A program made the translations under genes and the position numbers. From Domibacillus enclensis (GTDB lineage: Bacteria; Bacillota; Bacilli; Bacillales; Domibacillaceae): DNA of 64,000 nucleotides. Where the stretch lies: contig NZ_FTLX01000002.1 of the NCBI RefSeq assembly GCF_900156125.1, positions 186,001 through 250,000 on the forward strand. The letters run 5' to 3'. Shown piece after piece: positions 9,436 to 18,418 of this stretch; position 1 is the stretch's first letter, and each line of letters opens with the position of its first letter. The notes below the pieces were generated by a model that was not told the DNA's origin, did no database searches, and saw nothing but the letters and a program-made list of their open reading frames with translations.

Positions 9436-10245
9436 ATGAAGATTCTTATAAATTATTCAGATTCAAACTTTATTAAACAACAAAAAAAAAATTCTAAATC
9501 AGGTATGTCCATAGGGGGGTTTGATAAAGTAGTTGAATACGGCCCCGATAAAATGAGTGAAGAGTTTAAAAGAAAGCACGGGTCTTTTATTGAAAGTAAT
9601 CCTCGTGGAGGAGGCTACTGGATCTGGAAGCCTTATATCATTTGGGATGCATTATGTAATCATGCACAAGATGGTGATTATGTGTTTTACTGCGATTCAG
9701 GGTCTTTATTTTTAAATACTATTGACCATGTAATAAACGAGATGGAACGAGCAGATAAAGATTTATTTGTGACAGAAGTACCTTTACTTGAATATCAATG
9801 GACGAAAGAAGAATGCTTTCAAGCTTTGGATTGTTACGAAGAAAAATATTTATATACTAATCAAATACAAGCTACATATATACTAATTAAAAAGAATAAA
9901 AAAACTCTTAAATTCATTTGGGATTACATAGAATTATGTAACCGGTATAGCCTGTTAAATGATGTGAAAAACGAAAAAAATAATAAATTTTTAATTTCTC
10001 ATCGGCATGATCAGTCATTATTGAGTCTACTTTGTAAGTTAAGAGGTATAGAGGGATTTAGAGATATTTCTCAGTATGGGATTAGGCCATTTCAATATAT
10101 TACAAAAGAGAGAGACTTCTGTATAAAAAATTATAAGAATTCTAATTATCCGCAGATAACATTGTCGTATCGGAAAGAAAAATGGTGGAAAGTTAGTTTA
10201 AAAGAGAAAATAAAAGATACCTTAGGTTTTGGAATTAGGATATGA
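9436..10245 (+). CDS. Probable glycosyltransferase-like polysaccharide protein, unknown specificity
   Basis: A 269-residue soluble protein. The central segment with GGGYWIWKPYIIWDAL and GDYVFYCDSGSLFL has the aromatic-rich motif and Asp-containing strand of a nucleotide-sugar-dependent transferase family often met in capsule clusters. The later RHDQSLLSLLC also fits this group. The acceptor and donor are unknown. The start is ATG at 9436 with AAGGTGA 9 bases upstream rather than the GTG inside that site. Codon use is far more AT-rich than in gmd, marking the beginning of the variable cassette. It is 1 base from the flippase gene. Confidence 0.6.
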   Translation: MKILINYSDSNFIKQQKKNSKSGMSIGGFDKVVEYGPDKMSEEFKRKHGSFIESNPRGGGYWIWKPYIIWDALCNHAQDGDYVFYCDSGSLFLNTIDHVINEMERADKDLFVTEVPLLEYQWTKEECFQALDCYEEKYLYTNQIQATYILIKKNKKTLKFIWDYIELCNRYSLLNDVKNEKNNKFLISHRHDQSLLSLLCKLRGIEGFRDISQYGIRPFQYITKERDFCIKNYKNSNYPQITLSYRKEKWWKVSLKEKIKDTLGFGIRI

Positions 10246-10246
10246 A

Positions 10247-11668
10247 ATGAAAGAAATTTTCAAAAATTATACTTTGAATTTAGGGTATCAATTCATAACA
10301 CTAATAATTCCGTTCATTTCAATTCCATATTTATCGAGAGTATTAGGTCCTGGTAATATCGGAATAGAAGTGTATACTTTATCAATTACTAGTATATTTA
10401 TTTCATTAGTCAACTCAGGTACTAACGTATATTCAACGAGACAAGTTGCTTTCATAAAAAATGATATTGAGAGACTAAAGAAGGAAGTTTATTGTATTTT
10501 TCTTTTAAGAATCCTGCTTTCAATAATATCTATGCTTTTATTTATTATAACGATCAATGAACTAGATTATAAAAACATATTCTTGATTCAGGCCGTTTTC
10601 CTTTTAGGAAGCACATTTTTAGATTGCACATGGTATTTTATAGGTAAAGAACAATTTAAAATAATAATCTTTAGAAACTTATTTATCAAAGTCATTGGTT
10701 TAGGATTGATCTTGATTTGTGTAAAAGATGAAAAGGATTTATGGATATATGTTTCTATAAACGCATTAACCATCGTTATACCAAATATTAGTTTACTTAT
10801 CTTATTCTTTAAAGAAATTGGAATGCCCCAAAAAAAATATTTTAAAATTGAATATTTTAACATTCTTTTTCGGGGAATTTATCCATTCATGATCATAGGA
10901 TTTGTTACTCAAGTGTATATGAATATTGATAAGATAATTTTAGAGAGTAAGCAATATATTTATGAACTTGGATTATACAGCCAATTTATTAAATCTTACA
11001 GTGTATTTCTAGCACCTATAACATCTCTTGGAACTATCCTCATGCCTCGATTATCAAACACCAGCGAGAAAAAGGAAATGATAGTCTATTATAGCTCAAA
11101 TTTTATTTTTTTATTATGTATACCTATATTCTTTGGTTTGCTAGGTATATCAGAAGAATTTGTGCCTATATTTTATGGAATTGAATTTTTAAATTATGTT
11201 TTCCTTTTCGAATTTGGTTTGATTTTGATTATTACAGGTAGTTTTTCAAATATTATTGTCCAACAAATTATTTTTCCGAATAATTTGGAAAAAATTTATA
11301 ATAAGGCTCTTTTAATAGCCACAATAATAAGGGTTTCGATATTGATTCTATTTGTGGACGAATTAAATGTATTTGCTGCTGTTCTTGGTTATATAATTAG
11401 TGAAATTTGTTTGCTAGCTTTTTGTGCCATCAAAGCAAAAGGTATAATTGGCTATGAGAACCTTTTTTTGAATGTGAATAAATACAAAATTATACTTTCT
11501 GGTTTTGCAATGTATTTGCTAATTAAATTTCTTGTGAATTCGTCTTTAATAGTTGAAATTATTTTAGGTATTTTAATTTATTTAGTATTTTTATTTATCT
11601 TTAAAGAAAAAATAATTTTTATATTACTAGATAAAATCAAATACTTTTTAAAGATAGTGTTTAAATGA
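10247..11668 (+). CDS. wzx: Oligosaccharide flippase (Wzx, MATE/PST-like)
   Basis: A 473-residue membrane protein with about 12-14 hydrophobic segments. The N-terminal NYTLNLGYQFITLIIPFISIPYLSRVLGPGNIGI is the classic start of polysaccharide flippases (repeat-unit transporters of the MVF/MOP superfamily). It moves the undecaprenyl-linked repeat unit across the membrane for the polymerase at 15174. ATG at 10247 is preceded by AGGA at 6 bases. The DNA is strongly AT-rich, as usual for serotype-specific wzx genes. Confidence 0.93.
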   Translation: MKEIFKNYTLNLGYQFITLIIPFISIPYLSRVLGPGNIGIEVYTLSITSIFISLVNSGTNVYSTRQVAFIKNDIERLKKEVYCIFLLRILLSIISMLLFIITINELDYKNIFLIQAVFLLGSTFLDCTWYFIGKEQFKIIIFRNLFIKVIGLGLILICVKDEKDLWIYVSINALTIVIPNISLLILFFKEIGMPQKKYFKIEYFNILFRGIYPFMIIGFVTQVYMNIDKIILESKQYIYELGLYSQFIKSYSVFLAPITSLGTILMPRLSNTSEKKEMIVYYSSNFIFLLCIPIFFGLLGISEEFVPIFYGIEFLNYVFLFEFGLILIITGSFSNIIVQQIIFPNNLEKIYNKALLIATIIRVSILILFVDELNVFAAVLGYIISEICLLAFCAIKAKGIIGYENLFLNVNKYKIILSGFAMYLLIKFLVNSSLIVEIILGILIYLVFLFIFKEKIIFILLDKIKYFLKIVFK

Positions 11669-11723
11669 ATAATTTTTCCTAAAGTTGAATTATGGATAAT
11701 GAGAAATGAGGTTATAAGTTTTT

Positions 11724-12845
11724 ATGAATAAAATCCTGTTTTTCGACAAAACTAATAGTGGACATCACTATATTTACAATAAAGAAGCGATGAAGACCCT
11801 TATAGAAAAAAAAGGTATAGAAGTTCATTATTATTCTAAATTCAACGATGATTTACAGATTGATCAACTTGAGCAATTAAATGTTGTGAATAGGAACTTT
11901 AGAACTGAAGGTAGTCGAGGACTCCCTCTTATTATTGAACTTCTATATTTAAGAATGTACCTAAAGAAAAATAAAATAAATAAGCTCCATTTATTTTATT
12001 TAGATAGTGATTTGATTTATGCACCTGTATTTTGGGTTTTTTTTAAAGACATCGATATCACTGCAACAATGCATTGGTATCCTAATAAAAAAATTAAAGA
12101 GAAATTATTGAAAAATTTGATAGAATCAAGTGTTATTAAAAAAATTGTAGTCCATGGGAATTATACTAAACAAAAAGTTGAAAATTTAGTTAAAAGAAAA
12201 AATAGCGTTTTCTCAATTACTTACCCATATTTACACTCTAAAAAAGCTGAGGCAAGCACCTTAAAAAGAGTACAACACAAACTAGAAAATAAAGAGAAGC
12301 CTATATTTTTAGCGTTTGGTGGCCTTAGACGTGATAAAGGCATTGACATACTACTAGAGGCATTAAAAAAAGTTAAATTACCTTTTACTTTAATTATTGC
12401 TGGTGGTGAAAGTGATTTTAAAAAAGATGAAATTATTAAAATTGTTGAAGCGAACAAAATATCACATAAAGTCATTCTAGATATCCAGTTTATTGATGAA
12501 GAAGCGTTGGACGCTTATTTTACAATTGCTGATGTAGTGGTTCTTCCTTATCGAAAATATTTTTCAGGACAAAGCGGCCCACTAACTGAAGGTGCTAATC
12601 GATCTAAAGTTATATTAGGACCTTCAAGTGGAGAGGTAGGCTATACCATTGAAAAATATAATTTGGGCATTACTTTCATTTCTGAAAATGAAAATGATTT
12701 GCAAGAAAAGATAGAATTTTTAATATCGAATATAAATAATGTTAAAAACCAAACTTTTGAGGGTGCAGAAAATTATCAAAAAGAAATAGACATTAAGAAT
12801 TTCAGTTATTCATATCAGAAATTCTTTCTAAATTCACAGTGGTAG
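11724..12845 (+). CDS. Glycosyltransferase, GT4-like
   Basis: A 373-residue GT-B fold glycosyltransferase. The N-terminal half begins with ILFFDKTNSGHHYIYNKEAM. The C-terminal Rossmann half opens with FLAFGGLRRDKGIDILLEAL, the usual GT4 nucleotide-sugar domain start, and continues to LPYRKYFSGQSGPLTEGAN, equivalent to the ExxxxxE donor-binding region, though the first Glu of the motif is not obvious. It probably adds one sugar to the lipid-linked repeat unit on the cytoplasmic face. Donor unknown. A weak GAGG ribosome binding site lies 10 bases before the ATG. Confidence 0.8.
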   Translation: MNKILFFDKTNSGHHYIYNKEAMKTLIEKKGIEVHYYSKFNDDLQIDQLEQLNVVNRNFRTEGSRGLPLIIELLYLRMYLKKNKINKLHLFYLDSDLIYAPVFWVFFKDIDITATMHWYPNKKIKEKLLKNLIESSVIKKIVVHGNYTKQKVENLVKRKNSVFSITYPYLHSKKAEASTLKRVQHKLENKEKPIFLAFGGLRRDKGIDILLEALKKVKLPFTLIIAGGESDFKKDEIIKIVEANKISHKVILDIQFIDEEALDAYFTIADVVVLPYRKYFSGQSGPLTEGANRSKVILGPSSGEVGYTIEKYNLGITFISENENDLQEKIEFLISNINNVKNQTFEGAENYQKEIDIKNFSYSYQKFFLNSQW

Positions 12846-12908
12846 ATTTTTTAACATTCACAATGTTAGAAAATAAAAATTAACAATAATTATCTAGGTG
12901 GAATGAAA

Positions 12909-13841
12909 ATGGAAAACCTAGCTCCAATTCTTTTATTTGTCTACAACCGTCCAGATACGACAAAAAAAACAATTGAAGCATTAATAAAAAATGAGTTGTC
13001 AAAAGAAAGTGAGCTTTATATTTTTTCAGATGCTGCAAAAGACACGTCTCAGAAAAAAAAAGTCGATGAAGTTAGAAAAATTATACATGATGTAAATGGA
13101 TTCAAAAATGTGCACTTGAAAATCGAAGAAAAAAATAAAGGTCTTGCGAATTCTATAATAGATGGAGTGACAAAGGTAGCGGAAAACCAGGGAAAAGTGA
13201 TTGTCTTAGAGGATGATTTAATTACATCACCTTGGTTTTTGAGATATATGAATGACACATTAAATTTATACGAGGATAATAGTAAGATATGGTCAATATC
13301 AGGGTATTCTCCTGCTATAAATTTCCCTGAAGATTATAACAATGATTTATATTTGACGGGTAGGGCGTGTTCATGGGGGTGGGCTACATGGAATTCACGA
13401 TGGAAACTAATTGATTGGGATATTAGTAACTATAGTTCATTTAAAAAAGACAAGAAACAAAAAAAAGCTTTCAACCGACAAGGAAATGACATGTCATTTA
13501 TGCTAAGGAATCAAATGAAAGGCTATATAGATTCATGGGCGATTCGATGGTGCTATAACCAATTTTTAAATAACTCTCTTACAATATATCCAAGATATTC
13601 CTATATAGAAAATATAGGTTTCAAAAATAGCAGCACTCACGGTTCACTATCAAGAAATTTTGAAGTAACTTTAGCGAAAAGATACCCTATTGACTTGATT
13701 GTTGATGAAATGCAAAATCCTAGTATCATTAAAGAATTTTCAGCAAAATATAATTTAACATGGATTAACTATTTAGGTCAATTATCTAGAGAAATAGGTA
13801 TTTACAAATTAGTTAAAAGTTTTGTTAAAAAAATTTCGTGA
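12909..13841 (+). CDS. Glycosyltransferase, GT-A fold (GT2/GNT-I-like)
   Basis: A 310-residue protein beginning PILLFVYNRPDTTKKTIEAL, as in GT2-type and GNT-I-like transferases. VIVLEDDLITSPWFLRYM carries the metal-binding acidic motif (EDD). ACSWGWATWNSRWKLIDWD is a Trp-rich block shared by a group of bacterial capsule transferases distantly related to N-acetylglucosaminyltransferase I. AGGTGGA lies 6 bases before ATG 12909, which is preferred to the ATG at 12903 that directly abuts the site. Donor and linkage cannot be read. Confidence 0.8.
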   Translation: MENLAPILLFVYNRPDTTKKTIEALIKNELSKESELYIFSDAAKDTSQKKKVDEVRKIIHDVNGFKNVHLKIEEKNKGLANSIIDGVTKVAENQGKVIVLEDDLITSPWFLRYMNDTLNLYEDNSKIWSISGYSPAINFPEDYNNDLYLTGRACSWGWATWNSRWKLIDWDISNYSSFKKDKKQKKAFNRQGNDMSFMLRNQMKGYIDSWAIRWCYNQFLNNSLTIYPRYSYIENIGFKNSSTHGSLSRNFEVTLAKRYPIDLIVDEMQNPSIIKEFSAKYNLTWINYLGQLSREIGIYKLVKSFVKKIS

Positions 13842-13865
13842 AAGTTTAATTAAAGGAAGTGGAAT

Positions 13866-14972
13866 ATGATCATATTTGTAAACGCTACTGCTGCTGACAA
13901 AGGCGGTTTAAAAACTATTGTAGATCAATTTTTGACATTCATAAAAAATAAGAACGATAGTAATACATATTATGTATTTGTTAGCACAGAGCAATATATA
14001 GATTTTAATTTCAAAGGAATTAAGGTTCTTAATGTAAATAAAAAAAGGTGGATTAAAAGAATAATATGGGACTCGTATGGATTAAAAAGATGGTCTGAAA
14101 GAAACGACATTATACCAGATAAAATAATTTCCCTACAAAATACTACTGTAAATTATAGTGAAAAAGTGGAGCAAATTGTTTACCTTCATACTCCTATACC
14201 TTTTGTTAATCATAAGTGGAAATTTTTCAAAAAAAATGAACTTAAGTTATGGCTTTATAAAAATATTTACCCTTATTTTATAACTTTTTATAAGAATCAA
14301 AATACCTTTTTTATAGTTCAAACCAATTGGTTAAAAAAAGCCCTAAACAAGAAATTGAACATTAATTTAGAGAATATAAAAGTTATTCGACCAAATGTTG
14401 AAATAGAAAAAAATATGGATGAAAAAATAATTAATTTTAAAAAAGGAAATAAAACAAAAGTTTTTTTTTATCCCGCTATGGATTATGTTTATAAAAATCA
14501 CACAGTACTCTTAGAAGCATTGAAAATAATAGAAGATATTGATTGCGAATTGTATAGACAAATTAAAATAACATTCACGCTAGATGATAAAAGTGACGTA
14601 TTTATTAAAGCTGAACGATTGGGGTTAACTCAAAAAATAAAATTTCTGGGTAATATACCTTTTTCTGAGGTTTTGAAAAACTATTCAAAAGCTGATGCTG
14701 TTTTATTTCCTAGTTATATTGAGACGTTTGGTTTGCCGTTAATTGAAGCCGCTAACTATAGCAAAAAAATTATATGTGCTGACGAGGAGTATTCTCGAGA
14801 AGTAATTGGTAAATATAAAGGGGCTTCATTTGTAAATTCTATGTCAGCAAATGAGTGGGCCAAAGAAATAATCCATTTTTGTAAAAGTGAAAACAATAAT
14901 GAACTTTATAATTATGAATTTTCCAATCTATCTGATACATGGGAAGTGTTTTACAATCAAACGTTAAAATAA
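13866..14972 (+). CDS. Glycosyltransferase, GT4 family
   Basis: A 368-residue GT-B enzyme. N-terminal FVNATAADKGGLKTIVDQF resembles mannosyl- or rhamnosyltransferases of capsule loci. The C-terminal half carries VFFYPAMDYVYKNHTVLLEAL and the full GT4 donor motif FPSYIETFGLPLIEAANY (E-x7-E). It probably extends the repeat unit. AGGAAGTGG precedes the ATG. The 201 bases after its stop (14973-15173) are AT-rich with no gene that I can support. Confidence 0.85.
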   Translation: MIIFVNATAADKGGLKTIVDQFLTFIKNKNDSNTYYVFVSTEQYIDFNFKGIKVLNVNKKRWIKRIIWDSYGLKRWSERNDIIPDKIISLQNTTVNYSEKVEQIVYLHTPIPFVNHKWKFFKKNELKLWLYKNIYPYFITFYKNQNTFFIVQTNWLKKALNKKLNINLENIKVIRPNVEIEKNMDEKIINFKKGNKTKVFFYPAMDYVYKNHTVLLEALKIIEDIDCELYRQIKITFTLDDKSDVFIKAERLGLTQKIKFLGNIPFSEVLKNYSKADAVLFPSYIETFGLPLIEAANYSKKIICADEEYSREVIGKYKGASFVNSMSANEWAKEIIHFCKSENNNELYNYEFSNLSDTWEVFYNQTLK

Positions 14973-15173
14973 ATGGTGTGAGTGTGGGCATCCGCAATTT
15001 TTGATTGGCTTTTAACACAAATATTTTCTTATAAATAGCTATATCTAAATAGTTATTTAAGAGTGAAGTGAGAATTGCAATGTGAAGTTTTTAGTTTTAG
15101 ATAGTTAAAAAGCTTGAGTCCAATGAAAGACGTGAAATCTTTAAATTATTGAGTTTTGAGGAGTTTGTTTTAA

Positions 15174-16421
15174 ATGAACATTCGTTCTAAACCGTTAACT
15201 ATTCTTATGTTGTACTTATTGAGTGTTTCATATACTATAAGTTACTTTGATGTTGCATTTGAAAACCCAATGATATCTTCAGTGAAATGGATATTTTTGT
15301 TTCTAACTGTATGCTTATTCATTTTACTTTTAAGAATTAAAAAGCCTACTATCAATTACTCCTATGATAATTTAAGTATAATATCATTTATAATCGCTGT
15401 ATCATTTCTTAATATTTTATTTTCTGTGGGTAAGCTAACTAGTATCGCAACTCTATCGGTTATAGTCCTCGCATTTGTTTTTTTTATGTTACTGTCTACT
15501 ATTATTACTAGAGGAATATTAACTATCTTTGAAATTAATAAAATTATATATATTTCAATATTTGTGGTAATTTTATTTTCAACGATTATTTCTTTTCAGG
15601 AGTACCTTAACTTTATAAATGTTTTTACTGGAGATGGGCGTTATAGGGTGAAAGGGTTATTTAGACATCCGAATAGTATGGCAATGACTTGCTTTTTAGG
15701 CGCGATAGTATTATTTGAAAATTTAAGAAAAATGAGAGAGAAAAAATTAAAGATCCATTTCCTGAATTATTTCATCTTAATTTTTTTTGTGTTTAACATT
15801 CTCATTTCAGATTCTAAAACTGCTTTATTTACATTAATCGCATTTTTCTTGATATATCATTTAGTCAGTAGAATGAGAGAGAACTTGAGTTACTTTAAGG
15901 TAATACAACTCTATTTTATGTTTATATTATTTAGCATCAGTATTTATCAATTTTTTTCCTTAATTATTAACACTACGTTAGGAGATCAATCTAATAGTGT
16001 TAGCGTAAGGTTAGATAGTTGGATAATTGTATTTAGTAAACTTTTTGAGGATAAGGTAAGATTCTTCTTTGGCTATGGTTTAAGTGGCACTGGCGGTTAT
16101 GTTAACGGTTCTCAACAAAATTTGGGGTTAGCGGTTGATAATGGATTTGTTACATTGTTTTATCAAACAGGAATTATAGGTTTAGCGTTAGTATTATTAT
16201 TCTTGTTATTAATTTCTCTTCAAATTATTATGCGAGCCAATATAAACATGGAAAAGCAATATAGAGTTTTTACTTTTTCATGTATTTTAAGCTTACTTAT
16301 GTATTCCATGTTCGAGAACTTGTTATTTAGCATGGGTAATTTCATAACTCTTTATCTTTGGTTTAGAATTTATAATTATACCTATCAAAAAAGAAAGTTG
16401 AGGTTTGGTTTGAATTCTTAA
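15174..16421 (+). CDS. wzy: O-antigen/capsule repeat-unit polymerase (Wzy-like)
   Basis: A 415-residue integral membrane protein with about 10-11 hydrophobic segments and one larger extracytoplasmic loop near residues 265-330. The KGLFRHPNSMAM motif and the GYGLSGTGG...VDNGFVTLFYQTGIIGL block are typical of Wzy/O-antigen-ligase proteins. It joins flipped repeat units on the outer face, with chain length set by the adaptor at 3047. A GAGG site (GAGGAG) lies ~12 bases before the ATG. Wzy proteins diverge fast, so identity rests on topology, motif and context. Confidence 0.88.
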   Translation: MNIRSKPLTILMLYLLSVSYTISYFDVAFENPMISSVKWIFLFLTVCLFILLLRIKKPTINYSYDNLSIISFIIAVSFLNILFSVGKLTSIATLSVIVLAFVFFMLLSTIITRGILTIFEINKIIYISIFVVILFSTIISFQEYLNFINVFTGDGRYRVKGLFRHPNSMAMTCFLGAIVLFENLRKMREKKLKIHFLNYFILIFFVFNILISDSKTALFTLIAFFLIYHLVSRMRENLSYFKVIQLYFMFILFSISIYQFFSLIINTTLGDQSNSVSVRLDSWIIVFSKLFEDKVRFFFGYGLSGTGGYVNGSQQNLGLAVDNGFVTLFYQTGIIGLALVLLFLLLISLQIIMRANINMEKQYRVFTFSCILSLLMYSMFENLLFSMGNFITLYLWFRIYNYTYQKRKLRFGLNS

Positions 16422-16594
16422 ATGAATCTTATAGTCGAAATCTGTCGGTGGTCAATAATCTAATGATTGAAGCATAATTATATATTATTTGAATACGTAA
16501 TTTATTTGATAAGTAATAGTTTCTAGGGCTAATTATTTGTTGATGTGAGAAAATACATTTTGGGTTATTGATATAATGATAGGAGGGTCTAATT

Positions 16595-17167
16595 ATTAGA
16601 AGTATCGTTAATATAAAAATATACAAGCAAAGTGAGTATTCTAGAGGTCGATCTAATTTGGTTGTTTTGACTTGGTGGTTCCTACAAGGAACAATATTCA
16701 GATTTTCAATCCATAATATGTACAAGTGGCGTAACTTTCTATTACGCCTTTTTGGTGCGCAAATTGGTACGGGTGTTCAAATCCGATCATCTGCCAAATT
16801 CACCTATCCGTGGAAAGTGTCAATCGGTGATTATTCCTGGATCGGAGATGATGTGAAGTTCTATTCATTGGATCAGATTACAATCGGCAGCAATTGTGTA
16901 ATCTCACAGGAGTCCTACTTATGTACAGGCAGCCATGATATTCAAGATCCTCACTTTGGCTTAATCACGAAGCCGATTGTAGTGAAAGATGGGGCATGGG
17001 TAGCGAGTGATGTCTTTGTGTATCCTGGTGTAACCATACATGAAATGGCAGTGATAGCTGCGAGGAGTACAGTGACGAAAGATATCCCAGCTAATGAAGT
17101 GCACGCAGGGTCTCCTGCGAAGTATGTGAAGAAGCGGTTTGGAGAAGAGGTATTGTATGAAGAATAA
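16595..17167 (+). CDS. WcaF-like hexapeptide acetyltransferase, probable ATT start
   Basis: A left-handed beta-helix O-acetyltransferase close to WcaF. Visible parts are the N-terminal YSRGRSNLVVLTWWF motif, RNFLLRLFGAQIGTGV, several hexapeptide turns and the terminal GSPAKYVKKR. Homology-type sequence (IYKQSEYSRGRSN) continues in frame upstream of the first conventional start (TTG 16658). An ideal AGGAGGG at 16581-16587 is followed 7 bases later by ATT at 16595, giving 190 residues, the family's usual size. No ATG, GTG or TTG lies between the in-frame stop at 16580 and 16658. It probably acetylates a sugar of the repeat unit. It overlaps the next gene by 11 bases. Confidence 0.85.
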   Translation: MRSIVNIKIYKQSEYSRGRSNLVVLTWWFLQGTIFRFSIHNMYKWRNFLLRLFGAQIGTGVQIRSSAKFTYPWKVSIGDYSWIGDDVKFYSLDQITIGSNCVISQESYLCTGSHDIQDPHFGLITKPIVVKDGAWVASDVFVYPGVTIHEMAVIAARSTVTKDIPANEVHAGSPAKYVKKRFGEEVLYEE

Positions 17168-18401
17168 GAAAAAAAAGGTTGCATTTGTCATTAATTACTT
17201 TTATCCGGACCTTGCATCCACCGGCCAGCTTATGACGGAGCTATGCATGGATCTGCAGCATGACTTTGACCTGACGGTTATTGCTGCTCAGCCTGGGTAT
17301 GCAGGGGAAGCACAACAAAAATCAAAACTATTTGAAACTGATTACTTGGAGAATATAAAAGTAGTGCGAATTCGTTTGCCAGAGGTGGATAAGACCTCGA
17401 AGGTAAGTCGTGCTACTTATATATTCTCTTATTTTGTGTTAGCGAATATTGCTTTATTAAAAGAGAAAAAGACCGATATTATTTATACGATATCTCAGCC
17501 ACCCGTATTGGGTGGATTAATCGGAACGATTGGGAAATTCTTTAAACGTTCCAAGCATGTGTATAATATTCAAGATTTTAATCCAGAGCAGGCGCAGGCG
17601 GTTAGCTATACAAATAAGGAATTTATCTTTAAAACCGCAAAGTGGGTAGATAAGCTCAACTGTCGTTACGCAGACCATATTATCGTAGTGGGAAATGATA
17701 TGGCTCAAACATTAAAGAATCGGTTTGCCCATCAACAAGTTCCTTCTCACTCGATCATTAATAACTGGACAGATGAAAAAGAAGTTGTACCTATTTCAAA
17801 AGAAGAGACGCAGATCAAGCAATTTTTAATTGATCAAGGGATAGATGACAAATTTATTGTTATGTATTCGGGGAATATCGGGCTTTATTACGACTTGGAA
17901 AATATCATTCATGTAACAAACCATTTTAAGGAGCACTCTGACATTGCCTTTGTTTTTATCGGAGAAGGCGCGGTGAAGAAGGAAATGGAGAAGTATGTGG
18001 TGGACAATGGAATCCCGAATGTTCATTTTCTTCCTTATCAGCCGAAGGAATTCATTAAATACTCTTTGAATGCAGCGGATGTTCATTTAGTCGTCAATCA
18101 GAAAGGGATTAAAGGTGTTTCAGTTCCAAGTAAAATTTACGGCGTAATGGCTGCGGGTAAACCGATCCTGGGGGTGCTTGAGCAAGAAAGTGAAGCGCAG
18201 ATGTTGATAGACCGAAGCGGTGCAGGTATTGTCGTTGAACCGCAAAACTACGATGAAATTAAAGGATCTATTGAACTTTTTTATAAGATGACGAAGGAAG
18301 AACGGACAACGATGGGGCTTTCGGGAAGAAGGTATTTAGAAGAAAACTTAAAGCGAGAATTATCGATTGATAAATATAGAACGCTATTAAAAGAATTATA
18401 A
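17157..18401 (+). CDS. Glycosyltransferase, WcaI-like GT4
   Basis: A 414-residue GT-B enzyme. VAFVINYFYPDLASTGQLMTELC at the N-terminus is the hallmark of the WcaI/colanic acid group. The C-terminal half has FIVMYSGNIGLYYDLENII and KGVSVPSKIYGVMAAGKPILGV. WcaI-type enzymes are annotated as fucosyltransferases in colanic acid synthesis, which would suit the Gmd/Fcl genes here, but that is inference. ATG 17157 with GAAGAGG 8 bases upstream is preferred to the upstream in-frame start at 17139. The base composition is back to that of the conserved flank. Confidence 0.9.
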   Translation: MKNKKKKVAFVINYFYPDLASTGQLMTELCMDLQHDFDLTVIAAQPGYAGEAQQKSKLFETDYLENIKVVRIRLPEVDKTSKVSRATYIFSYFVLANIALLKEKKTDIIYTISQPPVLGGLIGTIGKFFKRSKHVYNIQDFNPEQAQAVSYTNKEFIFKTAKWVDKLNCRYADHIIVVGNDMAQTLKNRFAHQQVPSHSIINNWTDEKEVVPISKEETQIKQFLIDQGIDDKFIVMYSGNIGLYYDLENIIHVTNHFKEHSDIAFVFIGEGAVKKEMEKYVVDNGIPNVHFLPYQPKEFIKYSLNAADVHLVVNQKGIKGVSVPSKIYGVMAAGKPILGVLEQESEAQMLIDRSGAGIVVEPQNYDEIKGSIELFYKMTKEERTTMGLSGRRYLEENLKRELSIDKYRTLLKEL

Positions 18402-18418
18402 GACTGGAGAGGGATAGA

